Source: Flavobacterium quisquiliarum (GTDB lineage Bacteria > Bacteroidota > Bacteroidia > Flavobacteriales > Flavobacteriaceae). Taken from it: 64,000 bases of DNA. Shown here one piece after another: positions 36,568 through 47,600 of the stretch (its first letter is position 1; each line of letters opens with the position of its first letter). Location of the stretch: assembly GCF_019308285.1 (NCBI RefSeq), contig NZ_WWEM01000010.1, forward strand, positions 1 to 64,000. The letters run 5' to 3'. Both the position numbers and the translations under genes were made by a program. The notes under the pieces are model-generated. The model saw nothing but the letters and a program-made list of their open reading frames with translations. It was not told the origin of the DNA and did not search any database.

Positions 36568-38262
36568 ATGATAAAAATTAAAACAGCTGTCCTTGTTGGA
36601 ATGGCATTATTCACAGCAGTTTCCTGTACCAATTCAAAAGTTGGAACTACTAAAATAGCATCCGAAAAGAAAGATAATCTCGCAGGTTTAAAACTTCCTT
36701 TTAAAATGCCCGAAATACAGATTCCGATTTTTAAAGCAGATACTTTAAACATCGTTGATTTTGGAGCAGTTCCCAATACAGAACAACTTTGTACAAATGC
36801 GATTAATACCGCAATAGAAAAATGCTCTCAATCAGGCGGTGGTGTTGTGGTTATTCCGTCAGGTTTATGGACAACAGGGCCAATCAAGATGAAAAGCAAT
36901 GTAAATCTGCATACCCAAAATGGTGCTTTTATTTCTTTTACAAGTGATTTAAAACAATACAAACTGATTGAATCTTATTTTGAAGGCAGTAAAGTCATTC
37001 GCTGTGAATCGCCGATTATGGGAATTGATTTAGAAAATATAGCCATTACAGGCGAAGGAATTTTTGATGGAAATGGCGCTAAATGGAGACCGGTTAAAAT
37101 TGGAAAAATGACTGCCGGACAATGGGATGAACTGGTAAAATCGGGTGGTGTTTTATCTAAAGACGGCAAAATCTGGTATCCGTCAAAAGGAGCTTATTTG
37201 GGTAATGAAGAAAAAGACAAACTGCCTAAAAGACAGACAGTAGAAAACATGGAGCCTTATAAAGAAGCGCTTCGTCCGGTTATGGTCAATTTTGTGAATT
37301 GTAAAAAACTGCTTTTAGATGGCGTTACGTTTCAAAATTCTCCTGCATGGAATGTCAATCCGTTAATGTGTGAACATCTTACATTGCGTAATTTGACGAT
37401 TAGAAATCCGTGGTATTCACAAAATGGCGATGGATTGGATTTAGAATCCTGTCGTATCGGATCGGTAACCAATTGTCGTTTTGATGTTGGAGACGATGCA
37501 ATTTGTATTAAATCAGGGAAAGATAAAGAAGGCAGAGACCGTGGAAAACCAACAGAATTCTTCGTCATTACCGATTGTGTTGTGTATCACGCACACGGCG
37601 GTTTTACGATTGGAAGTGAAATGTCGGGAGGGGTTAAAAATATTTATGCCAAAAACCTAACGTTTAACGGAACAGACTGCGGACTTCGTTTTAAATCGGT
37701 TCGAGGACGTGGCGGAGTTGTTGAAAATATTTGGATGGAAGATATTCGAATGAACAATATTCCAACAGATGCCATCAATTTCAACTTGTATTATTTTGGA
37801 AAATCACTGACAGAGGATAAAGAGACAGGAGAAGTAGCAGTGGCAAAAGAACCAGTTTCTGAAGAAACGCCAGCATTTAAGAATATGTACTTCAAAAACA
37901 TTTATGTAAACGGAGCCTCTCAGGCTATGAAAATTATGGGAATTCCGGAAATGCCTGTTGCAAATATTCAGTTCGAGAATATGATTATTCGCGCAGATGT
38001 TGGTATTCAAATGAATTATGCCAGTAAAATCGACTTTAAAGGTTTGGATTTAAGACTGGATAAACCCGGAATTGCGGTGAGTTTTTCAAACAGTCAAAAC
38101 GTAAATATTGAAGGCTTTAAATCAACAGGCGAAAACCAAATGTTCTGGGTCGGCGGAACTGCGACGAAAGACATCACATTAAACAGCGAAGGCAAGAAAA
38201 TGATTTGGGATAAAGACGTAAAAGTTTTGGAAGCGGTTAAAAATGAAGTGAAAATTAACTAA
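36568..38262 (+). CDS. GH28 polygalacturonase-family lipoprotein
   Basis: Hydrolyses galacturonan, probably exo or on rhamnogalacturonan. SPII signal with Cys20 (TAVSC). The beta-helix starts NIVDFGAVPNTEQLCTNAINTAI (61-83). The catalytic residues are in NGDGLDLES (Asp288), VGDDAICIKSG (Asp309, Asp310), HAHGGFTIGS (His343) and LRFKSVRG (Arg374, Lys376). The 564 residues exceed the usual 450; an extra segment about 170-235 (KWRPVKIGKMTAGQWDELVK...) narrows the cleft in exo-type GH28 proteins. End of a tight GH43-GH105-GH28 run before repeat copy B. Confidence 0.92.
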   Translation: MIKIKTAVLVGMALFTAVSCTNSKVGTTKIASEKKDNLAGLKLPFKMPEIQIPIFKADTLNIVDFGAVPNTEQLCTNAINTAIEKCSQSGGGVVVIPSGLWTTGPIKMKSNVNLHTQNGAFISFTSDLKQYKLIESYFEGSKVIRCESPIMGIDLENIAITGEGIFDGNGAKWRPVKIGKMTAGQWDELVKSGGVLSKDGKIWYPSKGAYLGNEEKDKLPKRQTVENMEPYKEALRPVMVNFVNCKKLLLDGVTFQNSPAWNVNPLMCEHLTLRNLTIRNPWYSQNGDGLDLESCRIGSVTNCRFDVGDDAICIKSGKDKEGRDRGKPTEFFVITDCVVYHAHGGFTIGSEMSGGVKNIYAKNLTFNGTDCGLRFKSVRGRGGVVENIWMEDIRMNNIPTDAINFNLYYFGKSLTEDKETGEVAVAKEPVSEETPAFKNMYFKNIYVNGASQAMKIMGIPEMPVANIQFENMIIRADVGIQMNYASKIDFKGLDLRLDKPGIAVSFSNSQNVNIEGFKSTGENQMFWVGGTATKDITLNSEGKKMIWDKDVKVLEAVKNEVKIN

Positions 38263-38273
38263 GGGGAATAATG

Positions 38274-38413
38274 TTAAACACATAGAAACATAGACTTTTA
38301 GTGCAATAAAGAATGCAAGAGAGAAACATATTTCTTTCATATAACCATGTGCATTTAAACTAGTGAAACGCCTTTTTCAAGGTTGCAAAATCTATGTTTC
38401 TATGTGTTTTAAA
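38274..38413. repeat. Intergenic inverted-repeat element, copy B
   Basis: 140 bp with left end TTAAACACATAGAAACATAG (38274-38293) and right end CTATGTTTCTATGTGTTTTA. GCATTTAAACTAGTGAAACG near the right end is shared, inverted, with copy C. It starts 11 bases after the GH28 stop and ends 34 bases before the CE8 start. Confidence 0.9.
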
Positions 38414-38447
38414 TATTTTCAAAAGAGTAATAATCAAGAATAGCAAA

Positions 38448-39449
38448 ATGATGATTTTAAACTTTTTAGCAACGGCAGTTTTCTTTGTCAATTTTTCTTT
38501 AAATGGAAATTCTAATAAAATTCAGTATAAAGAAAAGACAGACGATGTAAAATCTAAATATGATATTGTCGTAGATGTCAATGGAACTGGAAATTTCAAA
38601 ACCGTTCAGGAAGCATTTAATTCAGTTCCTTCATTGAAAACAACTGAAACCAGAATCTTCGTGAAAAATGGTATTTACAAAGAAAAGTTAGAATTGCCAT
38701 TAGACAAAAACAAGATTACTCTAATTGGCGAAAGCAAAGAAAAAGTAATTCTCACTTATGATGATTATGCTTCCAAGTCAAATGGAGCAGGCGGGACAAT
38801 TGGAACTTCCGGTTCGGCTAGTTTTATTATTACCGGAAATGATTTTAAAGCCCAGAATATCACTTTTGAAAATGCATCAGGCCCAGTTGGACAAGCCGTT
38901 GCAGTTCGAATTGATGGAGATCGAGTGATTTTTGATAACTGTAAATTCTTAGGTTTTCAGGATACTTTATATCCAAGAGAAAGCAACAGCAGACAATACT
39001 ATAAAAATTGTTATATCGAAGGAACAACCGATTTTATTTTCGGAGGTTCGACAGTGATATTTGATCAATGCGAAATCTTCGCTAAAAAAGGAGGTTCTTA
39101 TATCACGGCCGCAAACACACCAGAATCAAACCCATACGGATTTGTATTTCTAAACTGTAAGCTTACAACCAATTCAGGAGATAGTTCTTATTTCTTAGGA
39201 AGACCCTGGAGAAATTACGCCAGAACGGTATTTATAAAATGTGAAATGGGTTCACACATAAAACCTTTGGGTTGGCATAATTGGGGAAAACCTGAAGCTG
39301 AGAAAACCGCTTTTTATGCCGAATATCAATCCACAGGAAAAGGAGCAAATACAGAAGCGAGAGTCAATTGGTCGCATCAGCTTTCATCGGAACAATTTAA
39401 AAAGGATTATACAATGAAAGCGATTTTTAAAGATTGGAAACCGAATTGA
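38448..39449 (+). CDS. Pectin methylesterase, carbohydrate esterase family 8
   Basis: Removes methyl esters from homogalacturonan. The start at 38448 (MMILNFLATAVFFVNF, a signal peptide) is preferred. An in-frame ATG at 38394 would put 18 residues inside the right end of repeat copy B. The 333-residue beta-helix has the CE8 blocks VDVNGTGNFKTVQEAFNSVP, GQAVAVRIDGDR, FLGFQDTLY (acid/base Asp), GTTDFIFGGS (nucleophile Asp) and FLGRPWRNYA (Arg). A second CE8 domain is part of the giant protein at 41646, so the locus has two methylesterases, one small and one tethered. Confidence 0.93.
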   Translation: MMILNFLATAVFFVNFSLNGNSNKIQYKEKTDDVKSKYDIVVDVNGTGNFKTVQEAFNSVPSLKTTETRIFVKNGIYKEKLELPLDKNKITLIGESKEKVILTYDDYASKSNGAGGTIGTSGSASFIITGNDFKAQNITFENASGPVGQAVAVRIDGDRVIFDNCKFLGFQDTLYPRESNSRQYYKNCYIEGTTDFIFGGSTVIFDQCEIFAKKGGSYITAANTPESNPYGFVFLNCKLTTNSGDSSYFLGRPWRNYARTVFIKCEMGSHIKPLGWHNWGKPEAEKTAFYAEYQSTGKGANTEARVNWSHQLSSEQFKKDYTMKAIFKDWKPN

Positions 39450-39460
39450 GTTTTAAAAAA

Positions 39461-39599
39461 TTTAAACACATAGAAACATAGTTATTAGGAACGTAAAAAG
39501 GCGTTTCACTAGTTTAAATGCACATAGCTATGTGAAAGAAATAGGATTCTCTTTGGTACCCTTTCCAGATAATAGAATCTATGTTTCTATGTGTTTAAA
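39461..39599. repeat. Intergenic inverted-repeat element, copy C
   Basis: 139 bp; both terminal repeats match exactly over 21 bases (TTAAACACATAGAAACATAG core). The inner AGGCGTTTCACTAGTTTAAA block is near the left end, so its interior is inverted relative to copy B, while both lie between genes on the plus strand. Confidence 0.92.
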
Positions 39600-39631
39600 A
39601 AAAATATCCGCATCAGATTAAAAATAAAGAT

Positions 39632-40624
39632 ATGAAGTTTCAAAACAGAAAATTAAAAGCAGTAATTATTGGGGTTTTCATCTTATTGTTTCAAAAGATG
39701 GATGCACAGTATTTGAAGGGAATTACTCAAGTCAGAGATACTTCTTTCAATAATAAAAGTGCTTTCAAAAAAACATTGAAGTATTTTCCAAACACCGCTT
39801 TGGTTCCTGAAATGCATTTTGATTTTGTGGAGCAGAAAAATAATATCGTGTATCAGAGTTACGGAAAACGTAAAATGAAACTCGATGTTTTTTTCAATAA
39901 AAATAAAAAAGAAAAACAAACAGCGATTATCATTATTCATGGTGGCGGATGGCGTTCGGGCAGTAAAGAACAGCATCATCAAATGGCGCAGAAACTGGCC
40001 AGTTTAGGCTACGTCTGTTTTACACCAGAATACCGACTTTCGACAGAAGCTCTTTTTCCTGCAGGCGTTTACGACATAAAAGCCTCTATTCGCTGGGTAA
40101 GAGAAAATGCTTCGAAATACAATGTTGATCCTAACAGAATTGTTTCTTTAGGTTTTTCGGCTGGAGGAGAATTAGCTGTTTTTATGGGCGTAACTGGAAA
40201 TATGCCTTTGTTTGAAGGAATTACAACCAATTCAGATTCGAAATCTCAGATCAATGCTATTGTTGATATTGATGGAACATTATCGTTTGTACATCCAGAA
40301 AGTAGTGAAGGAAATGATGAAAAGAACATTTCGGCAGGAACCTATTGGTTTGGATATTCCAGAAAAGACAATCCAAAACTTTGGGAAACGGCTTCTCCTT
40401 TGAGTTATGCAGGTAAAGCAACTCCGCCGACATTATTCATCAACAGTTCGATTGCTAGAATGCACGCAGGACGAGACGATTTCAGAAAGATTTTGACTGA
40501 AAACGGAATCTATTCAGAAGTTCATGAGTTTGAGAGTTCTCCCCATTCATTCTGTCTTTTCAATCCTTGGTTTGAACCAACTATTCAATACATCCATACA
40601 TTTTTAACGAAAGTCTTTAAATAA
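39632..40624 (+). CDS. Alpha/beta-hydrolase esterase of the pectin locus
   Basis: Exported esterase (signal peptide about 1-25, QKMDAQ). The oxyanion motif HGGGW is at 103-107 and the nucleophile elbow GFSAGG has Ser176; a late Asp (HAGRDDFRK) and His (SSPHSFCLF) complete a probable triad. The BD-FAE/hormone-sensitive lipase-like type is common among acetyl or feruloyl esterases. Placed between CE8 and a CE12 acetylesterase, it most likely deacetylates pectin, but the substrate is inferred. It begins 32 bases after repeat C and ends 6 bases before the CE12 gene. Confidence 0.83.
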   Translation: MKFQNRKLKAVIIGVFILLFQKMDAQYLKGITQVRDTSFNNKSAFKKTLKYFPNTALVPEMHFDFVEQKNNIVYQSYGKRKMKLDVFFNKNKKEKQTAIIIIHGGGWRSGSKEQHHQMAQKLASLGYVCFTPEYRLSTEALFPAGVYDIKASIRWVRENASKYNVDPNRIVSLGFSAGGELAVFMGVTGNMPLFEGITTNSDSKSQINAIVDIDGTLSFVHPESSEGNDEKNISAGTYWFGYSRKDNPKLWETASPLSYAGKATPPTLFINSSIARMHAGRDDFRKILTENGIYSEVHEFESSPHSFCLFNPWFEPTIQYIHTFLTKVFK

Positions 40625-40630
40625 ACAATT

Positions 40631-41427
40631 ATGAAATCAAGATTCATTATTTCCATTCTCTGTATGACTTTAGCCTTTGCTATTATGTCTTTTATAAAAC
40701 CAAAAGCAAGGACTACAGTTTACTTAATTGGCGATTCGACGGTGGCTGATTATGCCAACAATTACGAAGAAGGAAAAGATTATATGAAAACCCGTTATCC
40801 TGTTACAGGCTGGGGACAAGTATTTCAACAGTTTTGGTAAAAGACAGTCTAAAGAAAATCGATAAACTAATTAAAACCGACAGCGCTTTTGTAGATGACA
40901 GGGCAAGAGGCGGTAGAAGCACACGTACATTTTTCCAGGAAGGAAGATGGCGTTCGGTTTATGAAAATCTTAAAAAAGGGGATTTAGTTCTAATGCAATT
41001 CGGTCATAATGATGGCGCTGAAGACAAAACAGAACGATACGTAAACATAGAAGGCTATAAAGAATTTCTAAGACTTTTTATAGAACAGACCAGAGCGAAA
41101 GGAGCTAAACCAATCCTGTTAACTCCGGTTGCCAGAAATTTTCCATGGAAGGAAGGAAAACTTCAGAATGTTCATGGTTTATATCCTGATGCAGTAAAAG
41201 AAATAGCCAAAGAACTAAACGTACCGCTAATTGATTTAAACCAAAAATCAATGGATTTTTTTACTAAGAAAGGTCAGCCTTATGTAAGTGAAAACTATTT
41301 TATGAATTTCCCCGCCGGCTTGTATGAAGCTTATCCAAACGGACAGAAAGACAATACGCATTTTCAAACTAAAGGCGCTGTAGAAGTAGCCAGATTAGTT
41401 TTTGAAGGAATGAAAGAATTAAATTAA
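40631..41427 (+). pseudogene. CE12 rhamnogalacturonan acetylesterase, frame broken at a T run
   Basis: SGNH-type deacetylase of rhamnogalacturonan. The first frame, 40631-40840, gives a signal peptide and block I (YLIGDSTVADY, nucleophile Ser36) and runs to GWGQVFQQFW before TAA. The second, 40834-41427, continues with RARGGRSTRTF (block II), FGHND (block III) and DNTHF (block V, Asp and His). Adding one T to TTTT at 40831-40834 gives QVFQQFLVKDSLKKID and one normal CE12 protein of about 265 residues. All catalytic blocks are therefore present but split. It may be a genuine null mutation, a base-call error at a homopolymer, or, less likely, frameshifting. Some callers would annotate only the downstream piece. 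Confidence 0.85.
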
Positions 41428-41455
41428 AAACACACTTTGCGCAAATTGGAACACA

Positions 41456-41529
41456 GATGAAACAGATTCGTTATCACGAAAACACGGATTTACACTGATC
41501 TTTTAAATATTTTATAAATCTGTTTCATC
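41456..41529. repeat. Inverted repeat upstream of the giant pectinase gene
   Basis: GATGAAACAGATT (41456-41468) pairs with AATCTGTTTCATC (41517-41529) over a 48-base loop. It lies between the CE12 gene and the gene at 41646 and could act as a weak terminator or be an intergenic repeat. Confidence 0.65.
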
Positions 41530-41645
41530 CGCGTCAAAATATAGTTACAGCTTACATTTTAAAATTTTATAAAACCGTCAAAAGGTTGTGAAGATAAAAA
41601 GTCCTTTTGACAACTATTTACTAACTAAAACCAACTTTAAACCAA

Positions 41646-44600
41646 ATGAAAAAACAATTTATTCATCTATTCCTCATACTGTTTACAGTGATGGGGTACT
41701 CTCAGACCATTGAGAGAATTGAAGCCGAAAAATTCAATCAGGCTTCAGGAGCCAGAGCCGAAACAAATGCTTCTCTTTCGGGAGGAGGAAATGTCGGGTA
41801 TATTAAAAACAATACCTGGATTAAATTCAACGGCATCAATTTTACCGAATTTGTAACCCGTTTCGATATCGCCGCCGCGGGAGCAACAGGAGGAACTATC
41901 GAATTGAGGTTAGGATCAGAAACCGGAACTTTAATTGGAACAGCAACAGTTTCCGGAAGTACCAGTTTTACAGATTATAAGAAGTTTTCTGTGGCGATTC
42001 AGCCCACAACGGGAACTTTTGATTTGGTATTCCTTTTTAAACATCCCACCAATACAGGGTATTTATTTAATCTCGATTATTTTGAAAAGGTTACGGAGAA
42101 TCCAAATGCGGTAACGTATAAACTGACAACGAACGTTAATCCAGCTTCATCTGGAACAATTACGCTGAATCCGGCAGGAACTACTTTTGTAAAAGGAACT
42201 GCAATTACACTGACAGCCAATAAGAATTTTGGTTATAACTTCAAACAATGGGTAGATGATAAAGGGGCTGTGGTTTCGACTGCAAATCCTTTAACTTATA
42301 CTATTGAGGCAGATGCGACTTTAATTGCACAATATGAAACATTAGAAACCTATTCATTGACTGTAAATGTGAATGGAGCATTTGGCTTGGGAGATTACAC
42401 CATTTCTCCTGCGGGAAAAGACGGCGCATTTTCTGTTTATGAAAAAGGCACGAATGTTACGGTTACAGCGGTAGAAAATGACATTGTAAAGTTCAGCAAC
42501 TGGTCTGATGGTTCTACGTCGTTAAATACTTCTGTAGTTATGAATCAGAACCAAACGGTTACGGGAACTTATGCCAACCAGAATTTTATTGCCGGATGGA
42601 CATTCAAAACCGATCAATATGCGAATCCGCGTGTAGCCGAATTATATTCTAAAATTGAAAACCGTCCGCAGTTAATGGCGTATAATGTTGCCGATAATGT
42701 TTTGGCTCCAAACGTAAGACTTCAGAACAGAGGCGGAAAGAACGGTTTTTGTGTCTGGAATACAGAGAGAGGGAATTTCTATTATTTTATGACGACACTT
42801 TCAACCGTGGGTTATAAAAACATAAATGTTGCCTCTGGACTTCTTGGTTATTATTACGGAGCAGACGAATGGACTTTCCAATATTCATTAGATGGAGTAA
42901 ACTTTGTGAATGTCTCAGCTTTAACAACTATAAATACGAATACCATTACTTCTATTGGCGGAATTCTTCCTGCTGAAGCAGAAGGAAAAGAAAAAATCTA
43001 TTTAAGATGGTTTCCAAATAGTAATGGACCAAAACATGGATCTGCTGTTGATGTTACCGCAACAATTATTTCTAATTTGATGATTAAAGCCGATGAGGTT
43101 TTGGTTGTTGATACGAATGCACCTGTTTTAGAATCTTCATTGCCTGCGGAATTGGCCAGTTCAGTTGGGGCAAATGGAAACATCATCTTGAATTATAATG
43201 AACAAGTTCAATTTGGTACAGGACAAGCCGTTTTAAATGGAAAAAATCTAAATGCGGAGTTTATCAATAAAACGGTAAAATTCAGCTATTTCGGATTAGA
43301 ATATAATAAACAATACACGTTTACCATTCCGGCAGGATTTGTAAAAGATCTTTCAGGAAACAATGGATCTGCTTTGACTCTTTCCTTTAAAACAATGGAA
43401 AAACCAGTTCCTGTTAAACGTAATTTTGATTTAATTGTTGATGCCAATGCTACTGATGAACAGATTGCTTCAAAAAAATATGTCAAAACGATAGCAGAGG
43501 CTTTTAATTTGGCTCCAAACAATTCGGCTTCCAGATTTTTGGTTTTGATTACAAACGGAACTTATAATTTAGGTGGAGACGGAACAAATCCGCAGGATAT
43601 TGTATTGAAACTTCCAACAGGAAAAAACAATGTTTCTTTAGTTGCCCAATCAAAAGATAAAGTAATTCTGCAGGGAAATCCAGGCTGGGGAATCAAAAAT
43701 GCCGTTCTTTCTATTGAAGCCAATGATTTGTACATGGAAAATGTAACGATCGAGCATAAAGATGGAATTACAACATCAGGCCAAAGACCAGCGCTGAATC
43801 CAGCGGGAGATCGAAATGTGTATAACGGAGTGCGTTTAAGAAGTAAGCAAGACACTCAAGTTACAGGAGGAAAAAGAAGTTTCTATTATAAATCAACAAT
43901 TGAAGGCGATGTGGATTTCATCTGCGGAGGCGGAACACATTGGTTTGAAGAATGTAAACTGGTTTCGGTTGCTTCTGGTTATATCGTAGCGCCAAATCAC
44001 GACGCAGCAACGCAGTACGGTTATATTTTCAATAACAATACAATCACGGCAGCTACAAGTTATTATTTAGGCCGTCCTTGGCAGAATGCACCTAGAGCGG
44101 TTTATCTAAATACCAAAATGATTAATGAACCAAATGTCCTGGGTTGGGCAAATATGGGAACATATCCAGCACTTTTTGCAGAGTATAACAGTGTTAACGG
44201 AAACGGAATTGCTGTTAACACCGATAACAGAACCAATACCTTTACTGTTGACGGCGTTTCAAAAACAGGAAATTACAATCCAGTTTTGACAAAAGTTCAG
44301 GCTGACGAATATACTATAGAAAATGTATTAAGCGGAACTGATAAATGGGATCCGCGTACCATAGTAGAACAAGTTACAAAACCTTCTAATCTTTTAGTAT
44401 CTGACAAGAATACTTTAAAATGGGATGAAAATAAATATGCGATGTGTTATGTAATCAGCAAAGATGGCAAAATCGTAGCTATTACAACAGATGCCCTTTA
44501 TGCAGATACCGATACAAAAGCAGGAACTTATAACTATACAATCCAGTCGGCCAATGAATACGGCGGATTGAGCGATGTAAGCAGTATAAGTATGACGATT

Positions 44601-47600
44601 GGTGGTGCTGTGAAATCTACTATCGTGTATTTAAATTCAATAGACGGAACAACAATAGCTAGTTTAACTCCTGTTGAATATACAGAAGGAACAGCCTTAA
44701 CTTTACCAGTGCCGACTTTAAACGGTTATACCTTTTACGGATGGTCAGCTTCTGCGACTGTTCCCAATACACTTAAAGAAATTACAGCTACAACAACAGG
44801 AAATCAGACTTTATATGCTTATTGGGGAACAGCTGGAAATAATAAACCGGATGAGGTAATACCTCCAACTAATTTCGATTATGATTTTACAGCAGCTGTA
44901 AATAAAAATTGGGATAATGCAGCCAACTTTAGTCCTGCCGAAATGCCTGCTGCAGGTAAGACCGTTTCTTGTACAAAAGAAATAGAAACGACAGCAACCG
45001 TTTTTCTAGCCGATATGACTTTTTTAAGTGGAGGAACACTTCGATTAAGAGGCGCTCATAAAGCCACAGGAAATTTAACATTCAAAGACGGAACAAGAGT
45101 TTATTATAATACAAGTGGTGCAGGAATGACTTTAGAAGCACCAATGATTGTTTCTGGAAATGTAAAATTCGAAATGATTTCAGGAATTGCCAATCAAACG
45201 ATATTGACTTTAAGTGGGCCAATTTCAGGAAATGGAATAGTTTCTCCGCTAAATACAGGTCAGGGAGTAAATGCAAACACAGGAACTTTATTATTAAAGG
45301 GAGATAACAGCGAGTTTATTGGTACTTGGGATGTAACGCAGAAAAGCACCAAATTCCCAGCCTTAAATTATCCAACAGTAATTGAAGGAGCTTCGGCAAA
45401 TGCTTTTGGTTCGGGAACGATAAAAATTGGTCAGGATAATTACATCATTTTCAGCAATGAACGAGCGGCTGGTTCCAATTTAAATCTGATTATTACAGAA
45501 AACGGAAAAGCATCTTTAAACACTGTTTTAAATGTTCAAAAATTAACTATTAACGGAGTAGAATTTAAAGAAGGAACTTACGATAAAACAACTAATCCGG
45601 AGTTCTTTACAGGAGAAGGAAAAATAGAAGTTAAAAAAGAGGCTACAGGTGGAGGCAGTGAAACAATTCCTGCTTTCCCAGGAGCTGAGGGTTACGGAAA
45701 ATATGTAACAGGAGGACGCGGTGGAAAAGTGATTTATGTAACTAATTTAAATGATTCTGGAGCAGGTTCTCTTCGTGAAGCTATTGGTCAGGCTGGACCA
45801 AGAATTGTCGTTTTTAAAGTATCTGGAAATATCGAACTGAAAAGCGAATTAAATGTTACCGATAATATCACCATCGCTGGTCAAACAGCTCCGGGCGGTG
45901 GTATTACTTTAAAAGATTACAATGTTAAGGTTAGAGGAAATAATGTTATTCTACGTTATTTACGTTTTAGAATGGGAGACACTCATGATGTGGAAAATGA
46001 TGCCTTAGGCGGACGTTTTCAGAAAAATATCATAGTAGATCACTGTTCGATGAGCTGGTCAACAGACGAATGTGTTTCTTTCTATCAAAATGAAAACTTT
46101 ACACTTCAATGGTGTATCATTTCTGAAAGCCTTCGGAATTCTGTTCATGCCAAAGGAGCGCACGGTTACGGAGGTGTTTGGGGAGGTAAAAATGCTTCAT
46201 TCCACCATAATTTGTTAGCACATCATGATAGTAGAAATCCAAGACTAGGAGAATATGCCAATGATATTTTTGCAAAAACCGATTTAGTTGATATTCGTAA
46301 TAACGTAATCTATAACTGGGGCGGAAACAGCTGTTATGGCGGAGATGCCATGAATGTAAACTTGGTTAACAATTATTGGAAACCAGGTCCTGGAACTTCG
46401 AATTCTACCAAAGAACGTATTTTATCTACAGGAAGAAGTTTAGATACGACTTCACCATTGTATGGAGTTTGGGGTAAATATTTTGTGGATGGAAATTACG
46501 TAGTAGGTTCTGAAAGAGCTACGCAGGATAACTGGACATACGGAGTTTACAGTCAGTTTCATGGCAGTCAGCTTCCTGTGAGCGATGCCGATAAAGCAGC
46601 AATCAAAATAAGTGCATCTCATGCACCAGGCGAAATAACAACGCATAGTGCTACAAAAGCGTATCAATTGGTTCTTGATAATGCTGGAGCCAATCTTTTT
46701 AGAGATGCTGTTGACAAAAGAGCCGTAGATGACACTCGTTCTGGTACTGCAAGTATTATGAATGGAGGTAACGGAAGCACAAACGGTTATATTGATACAC
46801 CATCGGCAACTGGAGGATGGCCAGTTCTTCCTACTGGCGAAGCTCCATTAGATACAGATGGAGATGGAATGCCAGATAAATGGGAAACTGAAAAAGGTTT
46901 AAATCCTGCAAGTGCGGCCGATGGAAATCTAAAAACAGTTGACGGAGTTTATACCAATATTGAAGTTTATATCAATAGTTTGGTCAATCATATTACAGCG
47001 GTTCAAAACGGAAGTTTGGATATTTATGTCAATCCGCAGAATTTTGTGGAGAAATACAATGCTGCAGAAGACGGTTCGAAGTTTATAATGGCAAGCGGTA
47101 CTTATACTACAACTACAGCGCTTGCGGTTAAAAATCATAAATACACTTTCGTTCCTGACGAAAATGCGAAACCCGTTTTTGCAGGTTCATTTTCATCTGA
47201 TCAAGCAGAAATTTTTTCAGGAAGTTTCAGTTTTACTGGAGTTGATTTTGATTTAACGAATACTTACTCTAATGTATTTCAGTTTAAAAATGGTTCTGGA
47301 GTATCGGCTTTTGAAATAAAAAATGCTTCCATTAAAGGAATTAAACAAAGCTTATTCGTAACGGAAGGTGCGAGTGATCATCCAATTTCTAAAATAATTT
47401 TGGAGAATTGTATTATTAATGGAACGGCTTCAGAAAGCGCGAGTTTTATTCAACCCGATTCACATATTGTAAATACGATTTCGGTTAAAAATTCAACGGT
47501 TTTTAATTACAAAAAAGGAAATAGTTTTATAATGCTTCAGAAAAAAGATGCAGTCAATGAAAACTTAAATGTTGCGATTGAAAATAATACTATTCATAAT

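Noticed and set aside
38394..38447. Extended N-terminus of the CE8 methylesterase from ATG 38394
   Set aside because: It would start inside the right end of repeat copy B and place charged residues before the signal peptide at 38448.
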